Shown here: positions 19,853 through 28,153 of the stretch, one piece after another | Layout: every line of letters begins with the position of its first letter | How positions within the stretch are numbered: the first letter of the stretch is position 1 | Origin: Flavobacterium sp. 5 | GTDB taxonomy: Bacteria; Bacteroidota; Bacteroidia; Flavobacteriales; Flavobacteriaceae | Reading direction: 5' to 3' | Assembly (NCBI RefSeq): GCF_002813295.1 | Contig: NZ_PHUE01000001.1 | Coordinates: 3,906,001-3,970,000, forward strand | Length of the DNA stretch: 64,000 bases | Translations under genes and position numbers: made by a program | The notes under the pieces: model-generated | Databases searched by the model: none | Told to the model about the DNA's origin: nothing | Seen by the model: only the letters and a program-made list of their open reading frames with translations

Positions 19853-20762
19853 ATTCAGTTATATACTTTATGATTTCATTTTTATTGGTCAAATAATCAA
19901 ACCATTTAGTGTTTTCTTCTCGTTTGAACCAAGTAAGTTGACGTTTTGAAAATCTTCTGGTATTTTTTTTTATTTCTTCAATAGCGAAAGGAAGTGTGAA
20001 TTCGTCATCAAAGTAATTGAATAATTCCCGATATCCAACAGTTTGTAATGGATTTAAGTCTTTTTGAGGATATAAAGCTTGTGCCTCTTCCAAAAGACCA
20101 TTTTTCATCATGATATCTACCCGTAGATTTATTCTTTCGTAAATAATGTTTCGATCAGCTTCGAGTCCAATGAGAATGGGTGTGAAATTTCGATTGTTTT
20201 TCTTTTGATTTAGAAACGATGAATAGGGTTTTCCTGTTCCAATACAAACTTCTACGAAACGCATCATACGTTGAGGATTTTGTAAGGTTTGAGGGTTTTC
20301 TGCTGTTATCTGTTGAAAGTAATTTGGATCTAGTATTTCTAATTGCTGTTGTAGATATTCGATTCCTAAATTTTCATAATCTGAATTTACTTTTTCTCTT
20401 ATGGATGGATCAATAGCTGGAAATTCGTCGAAACCTTTCAAAATAGCATCGACATACAATCCAGAACCTCCAACGAGAATTACATAATTATTAACTTGGA
20501 ATAGCTCTTCGATTTTTGAAAGCGCTTCTTTTTCGAAATCGCCTACTGTATAATGGTCAAAAATAGATTTATTTTGAATGAAATGATGTGTTGCTGAAGC
20601 CAATTCTTCGGAATTAGGAACTGCAGTTCCAATAGTCATTTCTTTAAAAAATTGACGGCTATCACAGGAAATAATGTCGCAATTATATTGATTAGCCAAT
20701 TTGATGCTCAAGGCTGTTTTTCCTATGGCTGTTGGTCCAACTATGGTGATTAAATGTTTCAT
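19836..20762 (-). CDS. miaA: tRNA dimethylallyltransferase
   Basis: A 308-residue enzyme that adds a dimethylallyl group to A37 of tRNAs reading codons that start with U. The P-loop is GPTAIGKTALS (about 8-18); DSRQFFKEMTIGTA and GGSGLYVDAI are MiaA signatures, and QTVGYRELFNYF lies in the C-terminal part. The final residues and stop codon are encoded by the 7-bp repeat, so repeat-number changes would alter the C-terminus. A short non-coding gap of 162 bp follows upstream. Confidence 0.95.
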   Translation of the reverse strand: MKHLITIVGPTAIGKTALSIKLANQYNCDIISCDSRQFFKEMTIGTAVPNSEELASATHHFIQNKSIFDHYTVGDFEKEALSKIEELFQVNNYVILVGGSGLYVDAILKGFDEFPAIDPSIREKVNSDYENLGIEYLQQQLEILDPNYFQQITAENPQTLQNPQRMMRFVEVCIGTGKPYSSFLNQKKNNRNFTPILIGLEADRNIIYERINLRVDIMMKNGLLEEAQALYPQKDLNPLQTVGYRELFNYFDDEFTLPFAIEEIKKNTRRFSKRQLTWFKREENTKWFDYLTNKNEIIKYITELIHNS

Positions 20763-20924
20763 TTAGCTTTATCAATGTCTTTGGTTTTTCTTCTTGATTT
20801 TATTTTCAAGCCCATATGTTAATGAAAAACCTAGAATATTATGGAGTTTTAATCTATAGTTGGATTAGTTCCTACTAATAGAGTCGTTTTGTTTGCTCAG
20901 AAGATTATATCTTTAAATTATTTT

Positions 20925-22286
20925 TTAAAAATTAATAATTTTTTGGACTCTATTTTTTCTTAGATAATCTTGAATGTAATTTCGAGTATTTCTATTGTTA
21001 GGCATCGGAATCAAAATATTTTTTAGAATTTCTGGAGTATTAATTTGATAATTTAAATCATAAAAAGCATATCCTTTGTAAATACCGTTTTCTATCAATA
21101 TAGCACTGTGTTCGCCTGTTTTTCTGCCACGGTCAATGATAATTATGTTTTTATTATCAAAAAGATTTTTGTCAATAAAAATCTGAACTCTCGAATTGTA
21201 CTCTTCGGAAGTTATTTTTTTTGAACAGGCACCGTCACATTGATTGTTTCCATTTTGTGAACAGGTAGTTTTTGAATCCGAAAGACCTGTTAGTTTTGGA
21301 CACAATTGATAGCTTGTGGTAATGCGATTAAGCGCACCTTTTCCTTCTTGTTGACTGGAAAAAGCAGTTATTTCTTTTTTGCGGCCATCTGCTTTTTGAA
21401 GTTTTAAATTCAAGTATCCATCAGTATCTTTTTCAGCATATATAGCCCAATTCAGCGTTTTTTTGCGTGCCATTCTATTGTAAATGGGGCTGTTTTTCTT
21501 TATTTCTTCCGATTCTTTCAATAGGGCAATCAATTCACTGCCTGTTTCTTCAAAGGTTACTGTGAATACTTCAGATTGGATTTTTTTGGCACTACTGGTT
21601 ATGCCGGTAAAATGTTGATTTACTCTTTTTTTTATGTTTTTGCTTTGACCTATATATATAATCGTTCCATCTTGCCGATGGATGTAATAAATTCCAGTTT
21701 TGGAAGGGAGGCTTTCGATTATATCCAATAATTTGGGTGAAACGCCTTTGATTACTTCAAACTTGATGAGTTCTTTTACAATGGTTTTTTCTAAATCTTT
21801 GTCCAATAGCATCTTGAAAAGCTTGACAGTTGCCATTGCATCGCCACTGGCTCTATGCCTGTCAGCCATTGGAATTCCCAAAGCTCTCACTAGTTTTCCT
21901 AGGCTATGAGAAGGTTGTTCGGGTAATAAACGTTGCGATAATTCGACAGTACAAAGAGTTTTTATATTAAAGTCATATCCTAAACGACGAAATTCTGTAC
22001 GGAGTATTCTGTAATCGAAAGAAGCATTGTGAGCCACAAGTACGCAGTCGTTTGTCATTTCGATAATGCGTTTGGCTACTTCAAAAAACTTAGGGGCATT
22101 ACGAAGCATTTCGTTGTTTATACCTGTAAGTTTTACGACAAATGGTTGGATTGGAATTTCAGGATTGATTAAACTGATAAATTGATCTACGATTTCATGC
22201 CCATCAAATTTATAGATAGCAATTTCCGTGATTCCTTCTTCGTTGAATTGTCCTCCTGTGGTTTCTATGTCAAGTATTGCGTACAA
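20925..22286 (-). CDS. DnaQ-type 3'-5' exonuclease fused to a UvrC-like GIY-YIG nuclease
   Basis: A 453-residue fusion. Residues 1-165 are a DEDDh exonuclease like the polymerase III epsilon subunit (D6 and E8 in DIETTG, D91 in NASFD, H144 and D149). Residues about 193-275 are a GIY-YIG nuclease (GIY 198-200, YIG 211-213) like the UvrC N-terminus and Cho. Cys329, 342, 350 and 354 (spacing x12-x7-x3) resemble the UvrC iron-sulphur cluster ligands. The UvrC RNase H-like and HhH domains are absent. A role in DNA repair is likely. Confidence 0.9.
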   Translation of the reverse strand: MYAILDIETTGGQFNEEGITEIAIYKFDGHEIVDQFISLINPEIPIQPFVVKLTGINNEMLRNAPKFFEVAKRIIEMTNDCVLVAHNASFDYRILRTEFRRLGYDFNIKTLCTVELSQRLLPEQPSHSLGKLVRALGIPMADRHRASGDAMATVKLFKMLLDKDLEKTIVKELIKFEVIKGVSPKLLDIIESLPSKTGIYYIHRQDGTIIYIGQSKNIKKRVNQHFTGITSSAKKIQSEVFTVTFEETGSELIALLKESEEIKKNSPIYNRMARKKTLNWAIYAEKDTDGYLNLKLQKADGRKKEITAFSSQQEGKGALNRITTSYQLCPKLTGLSDSKTTCSQNGNNQCDGACSKKITSEEYNSRVQIFIDKNLFDNKNIIIIDRGRKTGEHSAILIENGIYKGYAFYDLNYQINTPEILKNILIPMPNNRNTRNYIQDYLRKNRVQKIINF

Positions 22287-22341
22287 ATTCAGTGTTCAGT
22301 TTTTTAGTATTCAGTTTTTTATTCTGAGAGCAAAAATAGAT

Positions 22342-23001
22342 CTATCTTCCTCCAAAGATACTACTTCCAATTCGAACCATAGTACTACCGCATGCAATTG
22401 CTAATTGGTAATCACCAGACATTCCCATAGAAAGAGATTTTAGATTGCAGATTTCAGATTTCAAATTTTTATGATAGTCAAAAATGGTTTTCAAATGTGT
22501 GAATTCTTTTTTGATTTGGTTTTGATTTTCTGTAAAAGTAGCCATTCCCATAAAACCTATAATTCTAATGTTTTTCATTTCTTTGAAAATTGAAGAGGCT
22601 AGAAGTGCTGATAATTCTTCTTCATCAAGTCCAAATTTTGATTCTTCTTCAGCGATGTAAATTTGGAGTAAGCAATCAATAACTCGATTGTTTTTCAAGC
22701 CCTGTTTATTGATTTCTTCTAATAATTTCAAGCTATCCACTCCGTGAATTAAACCCACGAAAGGGGCCATATATTTAACTTTATTGGTTTGTACATGACC
22801 TATCATGTGCCATTCGATATCTTTGGGCATTTGCTCCCATTTATCTAACATTTCCTGTATTTTATTTTCACCAAAAATACGTTGCCCAGAATTATATGCC
22901 TCCATCAAATCAGAAACAGGTTTGGTCTTAGAAACAGCTACCAAAGTAACATGCTCAGGAAGAGATAATTTTATATTTTGAAGGTTTTGTTGAATGGACA
23001 T
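22342..23001 (-). CDS. yggS: YggS/PROSC-family PLP homeostasis protein
   Basis: A 219-residue single-domain PLP-binding barrel protein that buffers pyridoxal phosphate. The PLP lysine is Lys25 in LVAVSKTKP; FGENKIQEM, WHMIGHVQTNK and the terminal SMGMSGDY and GSTMVRIGSSIFG blocks are all family signatures. Residues 179-189 (NLKSEICNLKS) are encoded by four 7-bp repeats and read as a heptapeptide repeat, just before SMGMS. The gene is 18 bp downstream of a 3-hydroxyacyl-CoA dehydrogenase. Confidence 0.95.
   Translation of the reverse strand: MSIQQNLQNIKLSLPEHVTLVAVSKTKPVSDLMEAYNSGQRIFGENKIQEMLDKWEQMPKDIEWHMIGHVQTNKVKYMAPFVGLIHGVDSLKLLEEINKQGLKNNRVIDCLLQIYIAEEESKFGLDEEELSALLASSIFKEMKNIRIIGFMGMATFTENQNQIKKEFTHLKTIFDYHKNLKSEICNLKSLSMGMSGDYQLAIACGSTMVRIGSSIFGGR
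22436..22463. repeat. 7-bp repeat inside yggS
   Basis: Four adjacent heptamers on the plus strand: GATTTTA, GATTGCA, GATTTCA, GATTTCA. On the coding (minus) strand they read TGAAATC, TGAAATC, TGCAATC, TAAAATC. The motif TGCAATCTAAAAT recurs in the proA-proB gap (62404-62416). Confidence 0.85.
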
Positions 23002-23019
23002 GAGTTGGAAGATTAAAGA

Positions 23020-23907
23020 TTAAACAAACTGCTTAGAAATCTTTTCAGCTTTTTTACTTTCGCTATAATCATAAAATCCTTCACCAGATTTTACTCCTAA
23101 TTTTCTAGCCCTTACCATATTTACTAATAAAGGACAAGGAGCGTATTTTGGGTTCTTATAACCATCGTACATTACATTTAGAATTGCAAGACAAACGTCA
23201 AGACCAATGAAATCGGCTAGTTGCAAAGGTCCCATAGGGTGTCCCATACCAAGTTTCATTACGGTGTCTATCTCGTAAACTCCTGCTACTTTGTTATATA
23301 GTGTTTCTATTGCTTCGTTAATCATTGGCATCAAAATTCGATTGGCTACAAAACCTGGATAATCATTTACTTCAACAGGAGTTTTTCCTAATTTCTCAGA
23401 TAACTTCATGATGATGGTTGTAACTTCATCGCTAGTATTGTATCCACGAATAATTTCTACTAATTTCATGATTGGCACAGGATTCATAAAATGCATTCCA
23501 ATTACACGTTCTGGATGTGCTACAACAGCACCAATTTGAGTAATAGAAATAGAAGATGTATTGGTTGCTAAAATCGTATTATGTGAACAGACTTCGTTTA
23601 ATTGCTTGAAAATATTAAGTTTTAAATCTATATTTTCAGTCGCAGCTTCGACAACTAAATCAGCTCCAATAACTCCGTCTTTAATATCTGTGTAGGTAAT
23701 AATATTAGTAAAAGTTTTTATTTTGTCTTCTTCAGTAATGGTTCCTTTAGAAAGCATTCTATCTAAATTGGTAGCAATGGTTGCCATTCCTTTATCTAAT
23801 GATTTTTCGGAAACATCTATTAATTTTACGGTAAAACCACTTTGTGCAAAAGTATGAGCAATTCCGTTACCCATAGTTCCAGCTCCGATTACTGCAATAA
23901 TTTTCAT
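23020..23907 (-). CDS. 3-hydroxybutyryl-CoA (3-hydroxyacyl-CoA) dehydrogenase
   Basis: A 295-residue stand-alone NAD-dependent dehydrogenase. The nucleotide site is IGAGTMGNGIAHTFAQSGF near the N-terminus; ATNTSSISIT and HPERVIGMHFMNPVPIMKLV contain the catalytic Ser and His; NDYPGFVANRILMPMINEA and GMGHPMGPLQLADFIGLD are the C-terminal dimerisation signatures. It interconverts 3-hydroxyacyl-CoA and acetoacyl-CoA in fatty-acid or butyrate metabolism. The gene lies between yggS and the Idh/MocA oxidoreductase on the same strand. Confidence 0.93.
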   Translation of the reverse strand: MKIIAVIGAGTMGNGIAHTFAQSGFTVKLIDVSEKSLDKGMATIATNLDRMLSKGTITEEDKIKTFTNIITYTDIKDGVIGADLVVEAATENIDLKLNIFKQLNEVCSHNTILATNTSSISITQIGAVVAHPERVIGMHFMNPVPIMKLVEIIRGYNTSDEVTTIIMKLSEKLGKTPVEVNDYPGFVANRILMPMINEAIETLYNKVAGVYEIDTVMKLGMGHPMGPLQLADFIGLDVCLAILNVMYDGYKNPKYAPCPLLVNMVRARKLGVKSGEGFYDYSESKKAEKISKQFV

Positions 23908-23996
23908 TTTCTTTGTTTTTATAAGTTAAAAAAGTTTAAAATTTAAAGACTAGTAATTGACTTTAAACCTTAAACTTTAGTAGAACTTTTAGTTTT

Positions 23997-24962
23997 TTAT
24001 TTATTAAAACAGTCAATAATTTGATAAGCAACTCTTAATGCATCTGTTGCTTGTTCTAAGGTAACTACTGGTGTTGTATCATTGTTAATTGCATCTGCAA
24101 ATGTTTCTAATTCATCAAGAATAGCATTGTTTTGTTCCACTTCTGGATTAGAGAAATAGATTTGTCTTTTTACTCCTTCAGCATTTTGCAAAATCATATC
24201 AAAATCTCCAGGAACTTCTGGTGCATCTTTCATTTTTACTACTTCACATCTTTTTTCAAGAAAATCAACTGAGATGTACGCATCTTTTTGAAAAAATCTT
24301 GATTTACGCATGTTTTTCATTGAAATTCGACTAGCTGTTAAATTAGCCACACAGCCATTTTCGAATTCAATTCGGGCATTTGCAATATCAGGAGTATCAC
24401 TAATAACTGAAACTCCGCTGGCATTGATGTTTTTTACTTTCGATTTTACAACGCTTAAAATAGCATCAATATCATGTATCATTAAATCCAAAACAACAGG
24501 AACATCCGTTCCCCGAGGGTTGAATTCTGCTAATCGATGTGTTTCAATAAACATGGGGTTTTCAATCATGTTTTTGGTAGCAATAAAGGCAGGATTGAAT
24601 CTTTCTACGTGACCAACCTGACCTTTTACATTATATTCTTTTGCTAATGCAATGATTTCTTCGGCTTCTTCAACGGTATTAGAAATAGGTTTTTCAATAA
24701 AAACATGCTTCCCTGATTTGATGGCTACTTTAGCACATTTATAGTGAGAAAGTGTAGGGGTAACGATGTCAATAACATCGACAGCATGAATCAGTGTTGC
24801 AATGGTATTGAAATTTTTATAACCAAATTCTTTGTTTATTTTTTCGGCGTTTTCTAGATTGGGGTCATAAAAACCAACTAATTCATACTTTTCAGATTGT
24901 TGTAATAAACGCAAATGTATTTTACCTAGATGCCCAGCACCTAATACTCCAATTTTCAGCAT
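23997..24962 (-). CDS. Gfo/Idh/MocA-family oxidoreductase
   Basis: A 321-residue NAD(P)-dependent dehydrogenase. The Rossmann start is LKIGVLGAGHLGKIHLRLLQ; HVFIEKPISNTVEEAEEII is the EKP signature holding the catalytic Lys; the C-terminal alpha/beta domain has GQVGHVERFNPAF and DLMIHDIDAIL. The family oxidises sugars or sugar derivatives; the substrate is not readable here. It has its own promoter (24979-25008), back to back with that of pcm. Confidence 0.9.
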   Translation of the reverse strand: MLKIGVLGAGHLGKIHLRLLQQSEKYELVGFYDPNLENAEKINKEFGYKNFNTIATLIHAVDVIDIVTPTLSHYKCAKVAIKSGKHVFIEKPISNTVEEAEEIIALAKEYNVKGQVGHVERFNPAFIATKNMIENPMFIETHRLAEFNPRGTDVPVVLDLMIHDIDAILSVVKSKVKNINASGVSVISDTPDIANARIEFENGCVANLTASRISMKNMRKSRFFQKDAYISVDFLEKRCEVVKMKDAPEVPGDFDMILQNAEGVKRQIYFSNPEVEQNNAILDELETFADAINNDTTPVVTLEQATDALRVAYQIIDCFNK

Positions 24963-24978
24963 AATAATGATGTTTCCA

Positions 24979-25008
24979 CAAAAATAGTAATAAAATAAGA
25001 AATTCCAA
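24979..25008 (-). promoter_or_regulatory. Promoter of the Idh/MocA oxidoreductase gene
   Basis: On the minus strand TTG (complement of 25006-25008), a 19-base spacer and TATTTTTG (complement of 24979-24986). The leader before the ATG is about ten bases. Confidence 0.7.
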
Positions 25009-25070
25009 TTTATAAAATTCTAAATTGTATGGTTATTTTTTATTATTATACACGACAATTTGATTTTTAT

Positions 25071-25105
25071 TTTGAGGAAGAAATTGATTTAGTTTTCTAT
25101 TTTTG
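25071..25105 (+). promoter_or_regulatory. Possible promoter of pcm
   Basis: TTTG at 25071-25074, 23 bases, TATTTTTG at 25098-25105. The spacer is at the long end of the accepted range. Confidence 0.5.
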
Positions 25106-25127
25106 TTTTTTAATAAAACTTTAAATT

Positions 25128-25769
25128 TTGAAAGATACAGCCAAGCATCAAGGACTTCGTAATCAATTAGTAACTACCTTAAAGCAAAAAGGAATTACGG
25201 ATAAAAATGTGCTAGAAGCTATTAAAAAAATTCCTCGTCATTTGTTTTTAAATTCCAGTTTTGAAGATTACGCTTATCAAGATAAGGCTTTTCCTATTGC
25301 AGCAGGTCAGACTATTTCCCAACCTTATACAGTAGCTTTTCAATCTCAATTATTAGAAATTCAAAAAGGACATAAAATACTTGAAATTGGTACAGGATCT
25401 GGATACCAAACTGCTGTTTTGTGTTTAATGGGAGCTCAGGTTTTTTCTATAGAAAGACAAAATGAGTTGTTCAAACAAACCTCTACTTTATTACCTAAAT
25501 TAGGAATTCGTCCTAAGCATCTTTCTTTTGGAGATGGATATAAAGGGCTTACAAATTATGCGCCTTTTGATAGTGTTATTGTAACAGCAGGAGCTCCTTT
25601 TATTCCGCAACCTTTAATGGCGCAACTCAAAGTTGGGGGCAGACTTGTTATTCCATTGGGAGAGGATGTTCAAATTATGACAATGCTCATTCGTATCAAT
25701 GAAACCCAATTTGAAAAACATGAATTTGGTGAGTTTCGTTTTGTTCCTTTATTAGAAGATAAGAATTAA
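25128..25769 (+). CDS. pcm: Protein-L-isoaspartate O-methyltransferase
   Basis: A 213-residue SAM-dependent methyltransferase that starts repair of isoaspartyl residues in aged proteins. Family motifs: IPRHLFLNSSFEDYAYQDKA, GQTISQPYTVAF, SAM motif I ILEIGTGSGYQTAVL and the C-terminal LKVGGRLVIPLG. The start is TTG at 25128; no in-frame ATG gives a full N-terminus. The stop codon is followed within three bases by the nine-unit AATTATG repeat and then a terminator. Confidence 0.94.
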   Translation: MKDTAKHQGLRNQLVTTLKQKGITDKNVLEAIKKIPRHLFLNSSFEDYAYQDKAFPIAAGQTISQPYTVAFQSQLLEIQKGHKILEIGTGSGYQTAVLCLMGAQVFSIERQNELFKQTSTLLPKLGIRPKHLSFGDGYKGLTNYAPFDSVIVTAGAPFIPQPLMAQLKVGGRLVIPLGEDVQIMTMLIRINETQFEKHEFGEFRFVPLLEDKN

Positions 25770-25772
25770 ATG

Positions 25773-25835
25773 AATTATGAATTATGAATTATGAATTATG
25801 AATTATGAATTATGAATTATGAATTATGAATTATG
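25773..25835. repeat. 7-bp tandem repeat (AATTATG x 9)
   Basis: Nine perfect AATTATG units starting three bases after the pcm stop codon, in the same orientation as the tract at 19771-19852. Confidence 0.97.
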
Positions 25836-25863
25836 AATGTTTTTGATTAAATTCAATATATTA

Positions 25864-25900
25864 AGAAAGCCTTCTCAAAATAGTATTGAGAAGGCTTTCT
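25864..25900. terminator. Bidirectional terminator (pcm and convergent lipoprotein gene)
   Basis: Perfect 15-bp stem AGAAAGCCTTCTCAA / TTGAGAAGGCTTTCT with a 7-base loop, between two convergent genes. The T-tracts on both sides are short, so it may need help from the flanking A/T sequence. Confidence 0.8.
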
Positions 25901-25922
25901 AATTTCTTAAAGAAAGATAGTT

Positions 25923-26594
25923 TTATTTTTTTGCTTTTGGATCCATATAGCCATCAGCTCTCATTTGTTGTACACAGGCTTCCATGATTTCATCAACGGT
26001 AGTGTTTATATCTGATACATCAAGTGATTTTGTAGTGGCACTCCAAACTAATTTATTATTTTTTAAATCAAAAATATTAGTTTCAATATAATAGTAAACA
26101 TTTTCTTGATAGTAGCCCGGAGTGTAATAAGCAGGAGCATAAGCACCATACCATCCACCAAATCCTGCACCGTAACCCATTCCGTAGCCACCTACGTAAC
26201 CATATCCCATTCCAGGATATCCCATTCCGCCGTAGTAATTTGAAGTTCCAGGAACATATTCAGTTTGTTTGTCAGCTCTAATGAAACGTAAAGTAATAGC
26301 TCCGTCAAATCCTTCTGATTGGACAATACTTATTTTTTGCTCCTGAGTAAGGTTTAAATTTTGTTGATTTAAATAATTAAAAGAAGGATTTAATACTGTT
26401 GGGTTTATAGATGCAATTCTATTTTCAGTAGCTCTTCTTGTACTTTCGTCTTTTGCTAAAGCAACAACTAATACTTTTTTGAATTGTTCTTTAGAAAGTG
26501 TAGCATTTGGATCTTTCCAGCTTGATACTATTGAGGTATTACTTCCGCAACTGGCAAAGAATACACAGATTAAGGCAATTAAAATTTTTCTCAT
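25923..26594 (-). CDS. DUF4136-like lipoprotein with Gly/Tyr-rich insert
   Basis: A 223-residue lipoprotein (lipid Cys16 in FFASC). The first part (SIVSSWKDPNATLSKEQFKK, then KVLVVALAKDESTRRATENR) and the last part (YYIETNIFDLKNNKLVWSAT) resemble DUF4136-type envelope lipoproteins. Between them, residues about 119-169 are a Gly/Tyr-rich segment (MGYPGMGYGYVGGYGMGYG) that looks disordered. The role is unknown. It probably sits in the outer membrane. It converges with pcm. Confidence 0.82.
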   Translation of the reverse strand: MRKILIALICVFFASCGSNTSIVSSWKDPNATLSKEQFKKVLVVALAKDESTRRATENRIASINPTVLNPSFNYLNQQNLNLTQEQKISIVQSEGFDGAITLRFIRADKQTEYVPGTSNYYGGMGYPGMGYGYVGGYGMGYGAGFGGWYGAYAPAYYTPGYYQENVYYYIETNIFDLKNNKLVWSATTKSLDVSDINTTVDEIMEACVQQMRADGYMDPKAKK

Positions 26595-26685
26595 AATTTT
26601 GTTTGTTTGTTTTAATACAAGTAAAAGTAATTATTTTTTGACATAAATAACATTAAAAAAAACAAAATTTTAACGAGGTTTTTAT

Positions 26686-27138
26686 TTAATAAGCCTTTTT
26701 GATTCTGTCCAAATCTCTTTTGGTATCTTGTTCTTTTAGCGATTCTCTTTTGTCGTACGTTTTTTTACCACGGCAAAGACCTATCTGTAATTTGGCTATT
26801 CCTTTTTCATTGGTAAATAATTTCAAGGGAACAATGGTTAATCCTTTGGCTTGTACACTACGGGCTAAACCTTTTAATTCTCTTTTATTTAAAAGTAGTT
26901 TGCGTTCACTTCGAGCTTTATGGTTAAATTGATTACCAAAACTATATTCCTCAATATAAGTATTGATAACAAAAAGTTCATTATTGCTAAATTCACAAAA
27001 ACTTTCAGTAATATTCGCCTTTCCTAATCGAATAGATTTGATTTCGGTTCCAGCCAAAACAATTCCAGCGGTATAAGTTTCTAGAATTTCATAATCGAAT
27101 CGGGCTCTTTTGTTGAGTATGTTGACAATTTTTTGCAT
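26686..27138 (-). CDS. smpB: SsrA-binding protein SmpB
   Basis: A 150-residue protein that delivers tmRNA to stalled ribosomes. Core blocks: [34 protein letters not shown] and [11 protein letters not shown], with the basic C-terminal tail ([20 protein letters not shown] then [11 protein letters not shown]) that inserts in the mRNA channel. Its promoter is back to back with that of the VF530-family gene, and the predicted transcript starts almost at the ATG. Confidence 0.96.
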   Translation of the reverse strand: MQKIVNILNKRARFDYEILETYTAGIVLAGTEIKSIRLGKANITESFCEFSNNELFVINTYIEEYSFGNQFNHKARSERKLLLNKRELKGLARSVQAKGLTIVPLKLFTNEKGIAKLQIGLCRGKKTYDKRESLKEQDTKRDLDRIKKAY

Positions 27139-27145
27139 AGTTGGA

Positions 27146-27204
27146 CAAATTTAGGAACTAATTAATGAAAGACCAATTGTTTTTTATAAAATGCTATAAA
27201 TTTG
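27146..27204. promoter_or_regulatory. Back-to-back promoters of smpB and the VF530-family gene
   Basis: Minus strand, smpB: TTG (complement of 27174-27176), 20 bases, TAAATTTG (complement of 27146-27153). Plus strand: TTG 27177-27179, 17 bases, TAAATTTG 27197-27204. The two TTG elements form the palindrome CAATTG. The -7 boxes end seven and five bases before the respective start codons. Confidence 0.7.
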
Positions 27205-27209
27205 CAGTT

Positions 27210-27440
27210 ATGGAAAAACAACAATCAAAAGATCCACTTCATGGAATCACGCTTCAAAAAATAGTCGAAACTTTAGTAGAACATTATGGTTTTGATACCT
27301 TGGGTGAACTGATTTCTATAAAATGCTTCAATCAAAATCCGACAGTTAAATCAAGTCTTACCTTTTTACGAAAAACAGATTGGGCACGGAAACAAGTAGA
27401 AGAGCTTTATGTAAAAACAATTCCGAAATTTAAAAAATAA
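27210..27440 (+). CDS. VF530-family small DNA-binding-like protein
   Basis: A 76-residue protein that I recognise as the VF530/DUF2132 family (DPLHGITLQKIVETLVEHYG, then FNQNPTVKSSLTFLRKTDWA and RKQVEELYV). The family is a small helical fold, proposed to bind DNA; its cellular role is unclear. An upstream in-frame start at 27165 is possible but lies ahead of the promoter, so ATG 27210 is preferred. It converges with the beta-barrel protein gene 3 bp away. Confidence 0.88.
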   Translation: MEKQQSKDPLHGITLQKIVETLVEHYGFDTLGELISIKCFNQNPTVKSSLTFLRKTDWARKQVEELYVKTIPKFKK

Positions 27441-27443
27441 GAT

Positions 27444-28001
27444 TCAATTGAGGCGATAAGAAATCATTAAACCACCTCTATAGGGTAACCATTCACCACT
27501 TTTGTTGTGGTGTTCGACAAATTCGTAACGCTCACCAGTACTTATGTAGTAACCATTGTAATAGGATTGATGCCAACCACCTCCTAAAAAAATATCGAGC
27601 ATGAATCGGTTATTTATTTTTTTTTGATAACCTATGGTAGCACCTACAAAATAACCAAATCCTTTCTCATACATATCGGTACCCCAATAATCTTTGGTGG
27701 GTTTTTGAACATTAAAAATGGAAGCGCCAATATTTGCTCCAGCATAAAAGCCATTGTATTTTTCATGAAAATGATATCTGTATTCAGGTGTAAAAGTGTA
27801 AAATTCTCTAGGCTTTCCATCTATTGAACTCCAAAAAGAAGCCAGAACATCAAATTGAAAAGTAGATTTTTTTCCAATGCTAGTTTCTATCCCTATATTT
27901 GGCACTAGGACTAAAGCTGTAATAGCATTGACTTTTATATAAGTTTGAGATTGAGAATAAATTGAAATTAAAAGAAATAGAAGAAGAAATAGTTTTTTCA
28001 T
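27444..28001 (-). CDS. Outer-membrane beta-barrel-like protein
   Basis: A 185-residue exported protein. The signal peptide is MKKLFLLLFLLISIYSQS. Amphipathic beta strands with Gly and aromatic residues follow (FTPEYRYHFHEKYNGFYAGA, then GYFVGATIGYQKKINNRFML, then FLGGGWHQSYYNGYY) and the last residues read YRGGLMISYRLN, a typical barrel-closing strand. It looks like an eight-strand OmpW/OprF-type DUF3575-like barrel; substrate or function unknown. It probably has its own promoter, as the gap upstream is 152 bp. Confidence 0.8.
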   Translation of the reverse strand: MKKLFLLLFLLISIYSQSQTYIKVNAITALVLVPNIGIETSIGKKSTFQFDVLASFWSSIDGKPREFYTFTPEYRYHFHEKYNGFYAGANIGASIFNVQKPTKDYWGTDMYEKGFGYFVGATIGYQKKINNRFMLDIFLGGGWHQSYYNGYYISTGERYEFVEHHNKSGEWLPYRGGLMISYRLN

Positions 28002-28153
28002 TAAAAAAATCGAGTTATAATGCTGCTAAATTAAGTGATATAAAAGATTCGAGAACAAATATATAACTGATTTAGGGAATAGATTAATTTTTTGTAAGAT
28101 TTTATGTTTTTTTTATTTAAACCTAAAATTGTAAAAAAGCTAAATAAAAAGAA

